Source of the DNA: Janibacter sp. CX7
Lineage (GTDB): Bacteria; Actinomycetota; Actinomycetes; Actinomycetales; Dermatophilaceae
Length of the DNA stretch: 64,000 bases
Assembly: GCF_024362365.1 (NCBI RefSeq)
Contig: NZ_CP101464.1
Location: 3,162,001-3,226,000, forward strand
Direction of reading: 5' to 3'
Shown piece by piece: positions 33,662 to 42,863 of the stretch. Below the pieces are notes generated by a model. That model saw nothing but the letters and a program-made list of their open reading frames with translations, made no database searches and was not told where the DNA came from. Positions within the stretch are counted from its first letter, which is position 1, and the number at the start of each line of letters is the position of its first letter. The position numbers were made by a program, and so were the translations under genes.

Positions 33662-36129
33662 CGGTGGGCCTCACGGGTGGTGGTGGTCGAGTCGTGCATC
33701 CCGATGTCCTCGTGACGGGACAGCAGGGAGCGTGGGTCGAGGGTCGCCCGCACGCGGGTGACGAAGGGAGTGGCCTGTCGCAGTCGTCGGCGCACCCGCC
33801 GCAGCTCACCCTGCCACTGCCCCACGGCGTCGGGGTGGGCCGGGGCCTCGCCGAAGACGAGGGCATCGGCCTGCATGGCGGCGGGGACGGCATCGACCTG
33901 GGGCCCGAGGGCACGGGCCTGCTCGACGCGGGTCCCGCCGGCGGGAAGCGGCACCCCGAGGAGGCGGGCCTCCTCGAGCAGGTCGTTCCACGACCGGCCG
34001 ATCCGCCGGTCGGCGGACCCGCTGCGCTGCCGCACGGCCCGGCGCACGGCGGTCACGACCGGAGTGAGCGCGAGCACGAGCAGCGGCAGGAGGACGAAGA
34101 CCGCGAGGAGCTGGGCCCACAGCGGCCAGGTCGACGGGGACGACCAGTCGACGACGGGCTCGGGCGGCGGCGGGTCGGCCGGCGGCGGCTGCGGCGGCGG
34201 GTCGACCTCGGGCTTGTCCCAGGCCTGCGGCGCCCGGCTGGTGTCGGTCTGCTGCTCCGTCATGCTCGGGACGAAGGTCTGCGGCATCAGCTGGAACCAC
34301 GAGCCGTCGCGCAGCCGGACCTCGACCCACGCGTGGACGTCACGACCGCGGACGAGTCCGTCGTCGGTGGCCGTCGCGCCCACGACGACCCGGGTGGGGA
34401 TGCCGAGTCGGTTGCCGATGAGCCCGAGGGTCGCGGCGTACTGCTCGTCGTTGCCGGCGAGCTCCTCGGAGTTGAGGAAGCGGTCGAGCCGCCCGAGGCC
34501 GTGCCCGGCGGGGTAGTTGCGCGCGATGGTCGCGATCTTCGCCCGCTCGGCCTCGCTGCTCGCACCGGTCGACGGGGCCCCGTCGGTGTAGGTGCCCTCC
34601 TCGCGCATCGTCGTCGCGATCGAGCGCAGCTGGGCCCAGGGGTCGTCCGAGGAGCCCTTCCACGTCTCGATCCGGGCGTCGACGAAGGAGGTGTCACCCG
34701 TCATCGGCATCGAGCCCCGCGCGACGGGCAGGCTCTCGGGGAGGGCACCGGCCCCCTTCGCCGGGAGCTCGGTGCGCAGCTCGTAGCGGTCACCGGGGCG
34801 CAGACCCGGCGGGACGAGCACGGAGTTGGTGCTGAGGTTGAGCCAGGCCTTGCCCTCGAGCCGCTCGCGGGCCGAGCCGAGGAACTCGATGCCCTCGACC
34901 TGACCCGTCGTGAGCAGCCAGCCCTCGCCGTAGCCGCCCTCGGGCACGGTGACCCGCACCTGCGTCGGGTTGCCGCCGTCGAGGACGCCGACCCGGCGGC
35001 CGAACTGCTGGAAGGACCGCCCAGCATCGGCGCGCGACTCGCCGCGCCCGGCGACGCCCCACGTCGACCCGTCCCAGGTGTCGAGGGTCGCCAGGCGCAT
35101 CGGCGTCGTCGCGGGCACGCCCTCGACCCGCAGCAGCTCACGCTCGTAGAGCTGGGTGGGGCTGTCCGCGGTGAAGTCGCGGTAGCGGCTGAGCGGCGAG
35201 GCGAGCACGCTCGTGTCGTGGCCGGGCACGACACCGGTGCGCACGACCTGCCGGTCGGACTCGCCGTCGCGGCCGGGCAGGAGCGGCCCGACGAGCGCCC
35301 CGAGCAGGGCGGCGACGAGCACGATGAGGGCGCCCTGGACGACCCGGGACAGGGCCGGGCGCCGCATCCCCGGCCGGGCGATGCCGATGTCGGGGTCGAG
35401 GTGGTCGCGCGCGACGAGCCAGCCGACGAGGACCAGGGCGAGCAGCAGTCCCTGCACCCACTGCGCGGCCGGCTGACCGGTGCCGATCACGATGGTCACG
35501 GCGAGCAGGGCGAAGGGGGTCGCCACCAGCCGCAGGCGTGAGCGGGTCACGCGGGCGGTCGCGTAGACCAAGACGGTGCCGACGAGCCCGAGGAAGAGCG
35601 CGACCGCGAGGTAGGGCCCCCGGGCGTCGACGGGTGGGACGAGCGTGAGCAGGTCGGTCCAGCCGGTGACCGGGCCACCCACGAGGTCCTTGAAGGTCTG
35701 GCCGGTGGGCAGGAAGCCCCACTTGACGTCGTCACGGACGGCGAGCGGACCGCCGAGGAGGAGGTAGAGGACCGCCCCGAGCGCGGTGGTCGCGACGATC
35801 GGCCAGCGGTAGGTCGCCTGCACGTGGCCGACGAGCAGGCCCAGGACGACCCCGACCGCGGCGGCCTGCCACCACTGCCAGCCGAAGAGGACGGTGCGCA
35901 GCCCGGCGAGGCAGCAGGCCATGACGGCGACGGTGAAGGCCGCGTCGACCGCGTGCCCGATGCCGGGGCGCATCCGCCCGAGGGTCGCCCGCACCTTGTC
36001 GCCACCGGTCAGCTGGGGCTTGATCATCCCCTCCTTCGGCGTGCCGACGAGGCTGCCCTCGGTCACCCGTCCCGCGCCACCCGGGGAGGGCGGAGCGCCC
36101 GAGGGGGTCTGCGTGCTGGGGCTCGTCAT
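33658..36129 (-). CDS. TgpA-like transglutaminase-fold membrane protein lacking the catalytic Cys and Asp
   Basis: 823 residues: cytosolic tail, about seven membrane helices (65-290), an extracytoplasmic region with a transglutaminase-like core (about 540-625), one more membrane helix (about 690) and a cytosolic C-terminus. In active members the core reads GxCEQ/HFA, HAW, DPT. Here the cysteine is Asp561 (GNDEQYAAT), the histidine is kept (His599, DVHAWVEV), and the aspartate is Met615 (FQLMPQTF). It should therefore be catalytically dead or not a transglutaminase. MoxR-DUF58-TgpA triples are common; this one is coupled (ATGA) to DUF58 and to the EssC-like gene. Confidence 0.82.
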   Translation of the reverse strand: MTSPSTQTPSGAPPSPGGAGRVTEGSLVGTPKEGMIKPQLTGGDKVRATLGRMRPGIGHAVDAAFTVAVMACCLAGLRTVLFGWQWWQAAAVGVVLGLLVGHVQATYRWPIVATTALGAVLYLLLGGPLAVRDDVKWGFLPTGQTFKDLVGGPVTGWTDLLTLVPPVDARGPYLAVALFLGLVGTVLVYATARVTRSRLRLVATPFALLAVTIVIGTGQPAAQWVQGLLLALVLVGWLVARDHLDPDIGIARPGMRRPALSRVVQGALIVLVAALLGALVGPLLPGRDGESDRQVVRTGVVPGHDTSVLASPLSRYRDFTADSPTQLYERELLRVEGVPATTPMRLATLDTWDGSTWGVAGRGESRADAGRSFQQFGRRVGVLDGGNPTQVRVTVPEGGYGEGWLLTTGQVEGIEFLGSARERLEGKAWLNLSTNSVLVPPGLRPGDRYELRTELPAKGAGALPESLPVARGSMPMTGDTSFVDARIETWKGSSDDPWAQLRSIATTMREEGTYTDGAPSTGASSEAERAKIATIARNYPAGHGLGRLDRFLNSEELAGNDEQYAATLGLIGNRLGIPTRVVVGATATDDGLVRGRDVHAWVEVRLRDGSWFQLMPQTFVPSMTEQQTDTSRAPQAWDKPEVDPPPQPPPADPPPPEPVVDWSSPSTWPLWAQLLAVFVLLPLLVLALTPVVTAVRRAVRQRSGSADRRIGRSWNDLLEEARLLGVPLPAGGTRVEQARALGPQVDAVPAAMQADALVFGEAPAHPDAVGQWQGELRRVRRRLRQATPFVTRVRATLDPRSLLSRHEDIGMHDSTTTTREAHR

Positions 36130-37538
36130 GCCGGCACCAGCCCGGCCGTGACGGAGCCGAGGTCGGCGAGCTCGCCGATCGTGAGCACGCTCAGCCCGCG
36201 CAGCCTGCGCAGGCTCGGGTCGCTCACCGGGTCGACGACGACGACGACCTTGTGCACCTCGGTCTCGAACTCGCCGAGGCACTGCTGGATCTCGAGGAAG
36301 GCCCGGCCGGGGCCGGTGCACAGCACGGCGACCGAGGAGTCAGGCGCCTGCTGGACGACCCGCCGGGCGCCCCGCACGAGGTCGACGCGCCCGAGACTCG
36401 CGGCGGTGAGGGCGTCGAGGACGAGCGGGATCGTCGTGCGGGTCGCGAAGGCCTCTCCGCAGACGACGCTCGCCTCCTGGGCGTCGGTGATCGACTGGAC
36501 CATGAGCGAGGCGGCGACGGCGATGGCCGTCTCCGCATCCCCTTCGCCGTGGCGGTACATCGCGGGGTCGGTGTCGACGACGACGCCCAGGTGGGAGCGC
36601 CGGGTCTCCTGGAACTGGCGCACGAGCAGGCGGTCGTGCTTCGCCGAGGAACGCCAGTGGACGTAGCGCCGGTCGTCGCCGGGCTCGTACTCGCGCAGCG
36701 CGTGGAAGTCGATGTCGGCCATCGACAGCTCCGGCGTCACCTCGCCCTCGAGGTCGCGCAGCAGGCCGTGGGCGCCGGACTCGAGCGTGATGTGGCGGGG
36801 GTGGACGTGCATGTGCTGCGCGCCGCCGAAGGTCACGGTGCGGCGGGTGATGCCGAGCGGGTCGCCCTGCACGGTCGTCGCGGGGCCGACGGGGATGACC
36901 CCGCGACGAGGGGTGTCGATGGGGAAGGCCGTGCGGTGCTGCGCCCCGCGGCGCAGCAGCGGCACGGGGATGACCTGCTCGTCGTCGCCGACCGGCAGCC
37001 GCACGAGCGAAGGGAGCATCGTGCGCCTGGACGGGTTGGTCAGGACGACGTGAGCCTGGGCCAGGTCGCCGATCTGCGCGCGCAGCGGATCGACGACGAG
37101 CTCGACGTCGGCGCGGTGGGCGGGCAGCGAGATCAGGATGCACAGCAGGACGACGGCGAGCAGGGTCGCGGCGACGAGGGCGAGCTCGACCCAGCCGAGG
37201 ACGACCGCGAGGACCCAGGCGAGGATCGCGAGGCCGACGAGGGTCCACCCGAGCGGCGTGACGTGGTCGAGCCGACCGCCGAACCAGCGCCGGCGCAGGC
37301 GCTCGTCGGTCGCGGCCGCGCCGTGGCGCACGGCCCGGCCGGCACCGCGGCCGGCGTTCAGGAGCCGGCCACCGGGCAGGCGGACGGTGCGCCGGGGACC
37401 GGTCGCGCGAGCGCGCGCCGAGGTCGCCATCTGCTCCAGCCGCGCGTCCTCCGGACGGCCCTGGTCGGGCCCGTCGTCGCGCACGCGGCCCCGCCCGCGC
37501 GGGGGCCCGGGCGGGGGTGTGGGGGTTCCGGTCGTCAT
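36126..37538 (-). CDS. DUF58 membrane protein of the secretion island
   Basis: 470 residues. A long Pro/Arg-rich cytosolic start, two adjacent membrane helices (about 92-135), then a DUF58/VWA-like cytosolic domain with the signature YEPGDDRRYVHWRSSAKH (about residue 295). This is the longer membrane form that accompanies TgpA-like proteins, unlike the short soluble DUF58 at 9976. MoxR, DUF58 and TgpA-like products are thought to form one complex. Starts 20 bases after the MoxR stop; its stop overlaps the TgpA-like start. Confidence 0.88.
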   Translation of the reverse strand: MTTGTPTPPPGPPRGRGRVRDDGPDQGRPEDARLEQMATSARARATGPRRTVRLPGGRLLNAGRGAGRAVRHGAAATDERLRRRWFGGRLDHVTPLGWTLVGLAILAWVLAVVLGWVELALVAATLLAVVLLCILISLPAHRADVELVVDPLRAQIGDLAQAHVVLTNPSRRTMLPSLVRLPVGDDEQVIPVPLLRRGAQHRTAFPIDTPRRGVIPVGPATTVQGDPLGITRRTVTFGGAQHMHVHPRHITLESGAHGLLRDLEGEVTPELSMADIDFHALREYEPGDDRRYVHWRSSAKHDRLLVRQFQETRRSHLGVVVDTDPAMYRHGEGDAETAIAVAASLMVQSITDAQEASVVCGEAFATRTTIPLVLDALTAASLGRVDLVRGARRVVQQAPDSSVAVLCTGPGRAFLEIQQCLGEFETEVHKVVVVVDPVSDPSLRRLRGLSVLTIGELADLGSVTAGLVPA

Positions 37539-37558
37539 CTGCTGGTCGCTCGGGCCGC

Positions 37559-38527
37559 TCAGGCCACCCGCTCGGTCGGCGGGGCGACCTCGCCGAGGAT
37601 CTGGCCGATGACGTCGGTGGTCCGCACCCCGGCGAACTCCGCCTCGGCGGTGAGCAGCAGGCGGTGGGTCATCACCGGCTCGGCGAGCACCTTGACGTCG
37701 TCGGGCACGACGTGGGTCCGGCCCTGGCTGGCCGCCCAGGTCTTCGCGCAGCGCACGAGGGCGAGGCAGCCGCGCACCGACAGACCCAGGCGCAGGTTGC
37801 GGTGGCGTCGCGTGGCCTCGGCGAGGCGCGAGACGTAGGCGAGGATCGCCGGGTCGACGTGGACCTGGTCGGCGAGACCGGCCATGTCCTCGACGACCTT
37901 CGCCGTGACGACGGGGCGCAGCCCACGGGTGCGGTCGCGCCGGCCGGCCTCGGCGAGGACGGCGACGGTCGCCTCGTGGTCGGGGTAGCCGAGCGAGGTC
38001 TTCATGAGGAAGCGGTCGAGCTGCGCCTCGGGCAGGCGATAGGTCCCGGCCTGCTCGATCGGGTTCTGCGTCGCGACGACCATGAAGGGACGCCCGACGT
38101 CGTGGGTGGTGCCGTCGACGGTGACCCGTCCCTCCTCCATGACCTCGAGGAGGGCCGCCTGCGTCTTGGGCGAGGCGCGGTTGATCTCGTCGGCGAGGAC
38201 GATCGTCGCGAAGACCGGGCCGCGGTGGAAGTCGAAGCGCTTGGTCTGCTGGTCGTAGATCGTCACACCGGTGACGTCGCTCGGCAGCAGGTCCGGGGTG
38301 AACTGGATGCGGCTCGAGGACCCCTGCACGGTGCCCGCGATGGCCCGGGCGAGCTGGGTCTTGCCGGTGCCCGGGTAGTCCTCGAGGAGCAGGTGCCCCT
38401 CGGACAGCAGGCAGGTGAGGGCCAGCCGCACGACGTGCTGCTTGCCGAGGACGACCTGGTCGACGTTGCCGACCATCTGCTGGAAGGCCTGGCTGAACCA
38501 GCTGGCCTGCTCCTGGGTGACGCTCAT
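37559..38527 (-). CDS. MoxR-family AAA+ ATPase of the secretion island
   Basis: 322 residues: Walker A DYPGTGKTQL (about residue 45), Walker B LADEINRASPKTQ, sensor ATQNPIEQAGTYRLPEAQLDRF, and lid with RRHRNLRLGLSVRG. The family partner of the downstream DUF58 protein. The ATG at 38527 (MSVTQEQASW) is the natural start; an in-frame extension upstream is Arg/Pro-rich noise. It is the second MoxR in the window, and this Walker A has the canonical GKT that the copy at 10865 lacks (AKTT). Confidence 0.9.
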   Translation of the reverse strand: MSVTQEQASWFSQAFQQMVGNVDQVVLGKQHVVRLALTCLLSEGHLLLEDYPGTGKTQLARAIAGTVQGSSSRIQFTPDLLPSDVTGVTIYDQQTKRFDFHRGPVFATIVLADEINRASPKTQAALLEVMEEGRVTVDGTTHDVGRPFMVVATQNPIEQAGTYRLPEAQLDRFLMKTSLGYPDHEATVAVLAEAGRRDRTRGLRPVVTAKVVEDMAGLADQVHVDPAILAYVSRLAEATRRHRNLRLGLSVRGCLALVRCAKTWAASQGRTHVVPDDVKVLAEPVMTHRLLLTAEAEFAGVRTTDVIGQILGEVAPPTERVA

Positions 38528-38540
38528 CCGTCCTACTTCC

Positions 38541-39941
38541 TCATCCGGTCTTCGTGGCGGTCGTGGGGCTGGTGGTGGGGCTCGACGTCGTCGGTCGACC
38601 CCAGGGTGTCGGCTCGTAGCGCTCGATCTCGTCACGGGGGGCGCCGCCGGGCCAGGTGTCGATGCGCACGTCGTCGGGCAGGCTCAGGTCGAAGACCCGC
38701 CCGGTGTCGAGGTCGTTGAGCACGAGCTGGCCACGGGCCTGCCGCACGGCGACGCCGTTGCGACGGGTCTGCTCGCCCTCGGTGGGCAGCTCCACGGTCG
38801 GGCGCTTGTCCTGGGTGCAGGTGCGACCCCAGCGGATCGTGCCGCCCTCGCCCCATGCCGCGTAGAGGCAGGGGCCGTTGAGCGCCGGGCGTGAGATGCG
38901 GTTGAAGCGCGATCGGGAGCCCCCGGTGACCCCGGCCCCGCTGTCCTCGTCGATGCCCGAGAGGATCTCACCCTCGTTGCCCCCGTCGCTGTCGGAGTCG
39001 ATCCGCATGAAGCCGGCGCTCTCGACGGTCGAGTAGGCGACGACGTGGCTCGCCGGCCCCGGCTGCTGGAGCGTGGCCACGACGAGGGACTGGCCGGCCT
39101 CCTCGTTGGACGCCGGCAGCGCCTGCGGCTGCTCCAGCCCCTCGGCCATGACCTTGCCCGTCTCGAGGTCGAGGACCACCCACGCGTCGCCGACCGCGGT
39201 GATGTCGGCGGCCCGGCCGGTGAAACCGAGGGAGGTGCGCTTCGGGGTGCCGAAGCCGTCCCCCTTCGCCGGGATCTCGACGACCCGGCCGCTCTGCGCC
39301 GACACGGCCATGATGTCGCCGTCGTCGTCGACGGTGATCGAGGCCCGGGGCCCGACGGTGTCGAGCGGACCGACCTCGGCGAGGTCGCCGATCGAGCTGC
39401 CGCCCTCGGGGTCGAGCCGGGTGCCGACGATCCGCCCGGTGTCGTGGTCGACGAAGGCGAGGGTGTCGCCGCCGAGGGCCACGAGGTCGGGCCGCTGGAA
39501 GTCCTGGCCCGTCGCCCAGTGCGGCTCGGGCATCTGGACCGTCTCGACCGTGCCGGAGTCGTCCCGGACCGGCTCGCCGGTGCGGGTGTCGATGGCGACG
39601 AGCTGGCGGTCTGCGGTGACGCCGATCGCCTGCCGCCCGTCCTGGAGCACGTCGGGTCGCACGACCCCTTCGCCGTTGCCGGAGCGACCGGCGCCCTGGA
39701 CGACAAGGTCGAGCTCGTGGGCGCCGGTGTTGACCCGACCCCAGTAGCCGGTGCGGCCGCCGGAGACCCAGATGCCCCCGTCGGTGAGGGCGACGTCGTG
39801 CACCGGCTGCCCATCGGCGCGCCAGGCGTAGATCGCGGCGACGGCGACGAGCAGCGCGACGACGCCACCCGAGGCGACCCGCAGCCACACCGGTCGCGGG
39901 CGGCGCTGCGCGCCCGCGGTCTGCTCCCCCTGAGCGGTCAT
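38541..39941 (-). CDS. Membrane-anchored beta-propeller-like protein in the fn3 position
   Basis: 466 residues: a short cytosolic start, one membrane helix (about 20-42), then a large extracytoplasmic region of repeated beta motifs such as GGIWVSGG, LVAIDTRTGEPV, DTLAFVDHDTGRIVG, DAWVVLDLETGKVM and LVLNDLDTGRVFDL, giving a six- or seven-bladed propeller (PQQ-like). A Ser/Thr/Pro tail ends it. In bifidobacterial PFNA clusters (kinase, fn3, ATPase, DUF58, transglutaminase, phosphatase) this place is taken by a very large fibronectin-III protein; here only a propeller is left and no FN3 repeat is visible in it. It may read a wall signal for the cluster. Confidence 0.7.
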   Translation of the reverse strand: MTAQGEQTAGAQRRPRPVWLRVASGGVVALLVAVAAIYAWRADGQPVHDVALTDGGIWVSGGRTGYWGRVNTGAHELDLVVQGAGRSGNGEGVVRPDVLQDGRQAIGVTADRQLVAIDTRTGEPVRDDSGTVETVQMPEPHWATGQDFQRPDLVALGGDTLAFVDHDTGRIVGTRLDPEGGSSIGDLAEVGPLDTVGPRASITVDDDGDIMAVSAQSGRVVEIPAKGDGFGTPKRTSLGFTGRAADITAVGDAWVVLDLETGKVMAEGLEQPQALPASNEEAGQSLVVATLQQPGPASHVVAYSTVESAGFMRIDSDSDGGNEGEILSGIDEDSGAGVTGGSRSRFNRISRPALNGPCLYAAWGEGGTIRWGRTCTQDKRPTVELPTEGEQTRRNGVAVRQARGQLVLNDLDTGRVFDLSLPDDVRIDTWPGGAPRDEIERYEPTPWGRPTTSSPTTSPTTATKTG

Positions 39942-39948
39942 GCCGGGC

Positions 39949-40665
39949 TCAGCCCTCCGCGCTCTCGGGGTCCTCGAGCAGGACGAGGTCGTCCTCGGTC
40001 ACCATGCGCGTCGACAGGGCGTGCTCGACGAGGCGCGACTTGCGGTTGCTCGCGAGCTTGCCCGGCCCGCCGTGCAGGCCGCGGATGCCGGCATCGGCGA
40101 GCTTCTGGCAGACGTTGTCGAGCTTGCGGTTGAACTTCGTGACCTTCCAGCCGAGGCGCTCGGCGGCCGCCGCGGAGCTGGGGATCGTGCCCTGCCCGGC
40201 CCCGTCACGACGCAGGAAGTCCTCGCACAGGACGACGACGAGCAGCTTCTGGTCGGGGGTGAAGGCGACCCGGCCGACGGTCGTCTCGCCACCCTGCTGC
40301 GGGAGGAGGACCTCGTGGTCGACCGAGGTGAAGCTCGGGTTGCCGACGAGGACGTCGAAGTCGTAGGTCGTCGGCCCGGCGGTGAACCACACGGTGACCC
40401 GCTCGAAGGCGAGCGGGATGCGGGCGCCGGGGTTGAGCCAGGCCTGGAAGAGGCCCTTCTTGTCGGCGACGGTGGCGGTGAGCGTCGAGCCGACGTTGGT
40501 CAGCCACCACCAGCCACCCTCGTGGGTGATCTGGAGGAAGTGCCGGTGGAGGAAGGGGTTGTCGTCGATCTCGACGTCGCCCTCCCGACCGATCGTCAGG
40601 CTGCCCTCCCGCGGTGCCTCGTGCAGCTCACCGCAGAAGTCCACCGTCACCACGCTGTCGCTCAT
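39949..40665 (-). CDS. FHA protein with winged-helix-like C-terminus
   Basis: 238 residues. The first half is an FHA-like beta domain: EGSLTIGREGDVEIDDN, FLHRHFLQI, WWLTNVGST match the GR, SxxH-like and NG positions, though the usual Ser before His is replaced. The second half is a compact helical region, RLGWKVTKFNRKLDNVCQKL, then GIRGLHGG and RLVEHALSTRMV, resembling a winged helix-turn-helix. Such an FHA-plus-DNA-binding plan suggests a regulator switched by phosphorylation from the neighbouring Ser/Thr kinase. The DNA-binding role is inferred from the pattern only. Overlaps the preceding gene by one base. Confidence 0.65.
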   Translation of the reverse strand: MSDSVVTVDFCGELHEAPREGSLTIGREGDVEIDDNPFLHRHFLQITHEGGWWWLTNVGSTLTATVADKKGLFQAWLNPGARIPLAFERVTVWFTAGPTTYDFDVLVGNPSFTSVDHEVLLPQQGGETTVGRVAFTPDQKLLVVVLCEDFLRRDGAGQGTIPSSAAAAERLGWKVTKFNRKLDNVCQKLADAGIRGLHGGPGKLASNRKSRLVEHALSTRMVTEDDLVLLEDPESAEG

Positions 40666-41150
40666 CAGCCACCCACCTCTTCGCACTGGACCGTCGACCA
40701 CCCGGAGACCTGCCCACCCCGGACGACCTGCACCATCCCACACTGTCGCTGTCCGGGGGCGAGCGTCTGCTCGTAGACCGTCTCCCCCGGCAGGAGCGTG
40801 ACCGGCTCACCGGACACCTGGTCCTCGTCGAGACCGGTCCGGATGCGGAAGCGGTCACCGGTGCGCAGGTCCGGGTACGTCATCTCCCAGCGCAGCACCT
40901 CGTCGTGGACGGTGACCTCGAGGGTCGGGGCGTCCGCGAGCGCGCCGCTGGGCTGCGTCGCGTCGGTGTACGTGGGCGCAGGCGGCTGCGCATCCTCGCG
41001 GGTGACCCACAGGACGAGAGCGAGGACGGCTGCCGCGACGACGAGGCCCACGATCCCGGCCACGAAGGGGATCAGGCCCACCTCGATCCCCTTCGACGGG
41101 GGCTCGGGCGGCGCCGGCTGACCCTGCGGGGGCACGGTCGGGGTCGTCAC
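40665..41150 (-). CDS. Single-pass membrane protein with a copy of the kinase sensor domain
   Basis: 161 residues: Pro-rich cytosolic start, membrane helix (about 25-48), then a beta-rich extracytoplasmic domain ending in a cysteine pair (RQCGMVQVVRGGQVSGWSTVQC). The same domain, with the same cysteine spacing (RVCSQVQARRGTDASPWTEIKC), ends the Ser/Thr kinase encoded just before it, and both begin PT-L/F-E-V/M. So the two proteins share a sensor domain, which may pair across the membrane. The GTG start overlaps the kinase stop (GTGA). Confidence 0.7.
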   Translation of the reverse strand: MTTPTVPPQGQPAPPEPPSKGIEVGLIPFVAGIVGLVVAAAVLALVLWVTREDAQPPAPTYTDATQPSGALADAPTLEVTVHDEVLRWEMTYPDLRTGDRFRIRTGLDEDQVSGEPVTLLPGETVYEQTLAPGQRQCGMVQVVRGGQVSGWSTVQCEEVGG

Positions 41151-42856
41151 GACTTGTCCAGGCACTTGATCTCGGTCCACGGCGACGCGTCGGTGCCGCG
41201 ACGCGCCTGGACCTGGCTGCAGACCCGGTCCGAGGTGCCGAACTCCTGGCTGAAGGTGCCCGTGCCGTCGGTGATGTTGCCGACGCCGGACGCCGTGATC
41301 CGGGAGAGGTCGGCATCTCCCGGCCCCGCCCGCACGAAGTAGCTGTCACCGTCCTGGAAGCCGTCGACCTTCATCGTGATGACGGCCTTCGACCCCTCCT
41401 GCTTCATCTCGAAGGTCGGGACGCTGCCGCCGAAGGCGGCGCCACCGGACGCCGAGGAGGAGCTGCTCGAGCTCGCCTCCCCGCCGCCGCGGCCGTTGAG
41501 CGCGATCACGCCGGCGACGATGCCGACGACGACGAGCAGGGCCGCGACGCCGGCGGCGATCGGGAGCATCCGGCGCCGGCCGGCGTCTGGAGCCGGCCGT
41601 GGGCCGGAGGACGTGACGGGTCGCGGCCCCGAGGCGTGCGGGATCGGACCCGAGGAGGTCGGGGGGCCGGAGCCGGGCGCGGCGGGCTGGCCCGAGGGTG
41701 CGCCGGTTACCCCGCCGGAGGGCCCGGGGCGACGCTGGGACGGCGGAGCACCGGAGGTCACCGGCGGGGGCGGTCCGTCGGTGCGACGGGAGACGCCCTG
41801 CGCGATCGGGACCGCGCCGGTCGCGCCGATGGAGCGGCCACCGCTCAGCTGACCGCCGATGACCGGCTGACCGAGCGGCGGGGGTGGCATGCCGGGGACC
41901 GGTCGCGGCTCGGAGCCGGAGTTGGCCCGCAGCTGCGTGCGGTCCGGGGAGTCCCCGGGTGTCGGGCCCGAGTCGGCGCTGTGGCCGAGCTCGTCGAGGA
42001 CGACGATCGCCGTGCGCGAGAAGCGCTCGTCCTGCTCGATGGCCTGCAGGCTGCGGGCGAACTCGATGGCGCTCGCGGGCCGCGCGAGCGGGTTCTTGCT
42101 CATCGCCTGGGCGAGCAGCCGCTCGAGCGACTGGGGCACGTCGGCACGGCCGGTCGTCGGCGGCGGGTTGGAGCGGATGCGCGGCATGAGCGCATAGGCG
42201 GAGTTGTCACCGCCCGGCACCTCGAAGGGAGAGCGCCCCACGAGCAGCTGCCACAGGGTGGCGGCGAGGGAGTAGACGTCCGCGCGGGCGTCGCCGTTGC
42301 TCTGGCCGAAGAGCACCTCCGGCGGGGCCCACGGGATGGAGACGCCGATGTCGTCGTCGAGCTCCTCGAGGGCACCACCACGCCCGGCGATGCCGAAGTC
42401 CGTCAGTCCCGGCGAGCCGTACTGGCTGACGAGGACGTTGGCCGGCTTGATGTCGCGGTGGATGACGCCGGCCCGGTGGGCGGTCTCGACGGCGCTCGAG
42501 AGCTGGATGCCGGTGCGCAGCACCTCCTCGACGGAGAACCGTGCCGCCCGGGCCCGCTGCGCCAGGTTGGGCGGCGGGTAGTACTTCATGATGAGGTACG
42601 GCCGCCCGTCGTCGCTCGTGTCGGAGCGGAAGACCTGGACGATGTAGGGGTGGTCGGCGAGCTGGGCCATGGTGTTGGCCTCGTCGATGAACTGCTGCTT
42701 GATGGCCTGGGTCAGGCCCTCGGTCTTGAGGACCTTGACCGCGACCTTCATCCGCGGCATCTGCTGCTCGTAGAGGAAGACGTCGGCATAGCCGCCCGAC
42801 CCCAGCGGCTGGACGTAGTCGAGCCCGGGCAGGTCCGGTGGGAGGGCGCTGCTCAC
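41147..42856 (-). CDS. Membrane Ser/Thr protein kinase (Pkb2/Pkn-like)
   Basis: 569 residues. Kinase domain 1-275: glycine loop GSGGYADVF, VAVKVL lysine, HRDIKPANVL catalytic loop, TDFGIAGRGG activation start, APPEVLFG. A long Pro/Gly-rich linker leads to one membrane helix (about 430-455) and an extracytoplasmic domain with two cysteines (see the gene at 40665). All catalytic residues are present. It should phosphorylate FHA proteins in this cluster, opposed by the PP2C at 45587, as in PFNA-type clusters. GTG start; the preceding FHA gene ends seven bases upstream. Confidence 0.93.
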   Translation of the reverse strand: MSSALPPDLPGLDYVQPLGSGGYADVFLYEQQMPRMKVAVKVLKTEGLTQAIKQQFIDEANTMAQLADHPYIVQVFRSDTSDDGRPYLIMKYYPPPNLAQRARAARFSVEEVLRTGIQLSSAVETAHRAGVIHRDIKPANVLVSQYGSPGLTDFGIAGRGGALEELDDDIGVSIPWAPPEVLFGQSNGDARADVYSLAATLWQLLVGRSPFEVPGGDNSAYALMPRIRSNPPPTTGRADVPQSLERLLAQAMSKNPLARPASAIEFARSLQAIEQDERFSRTAIVVLDELGHSADSGPTPGDSPDRTQLRANSGSEPRPVPGMPPPPLGQPVIGGQLSGGRSIGATGAVPIAQGVSRRTDGPPPPVTSGAPPSQRRPGPSGGVTGAPSGQPAAPGSGPPTSSGPIPHASGPRPVTSSGPRPAPDAGRRRMLPIAAGVAALLVVVGIVAGVIALNGRGGGEASSSSSSSASGGAAFGGSVPTFEMKQEGSKAVITMKVDGFQDGDSYFVRAGPGDADLSRITASGVGNITDGTGTFSQEFGTSDRVCSQVQARRGTDASPWTEIKCLDKS

Positions 42857-42863
42857 TCAGGCA

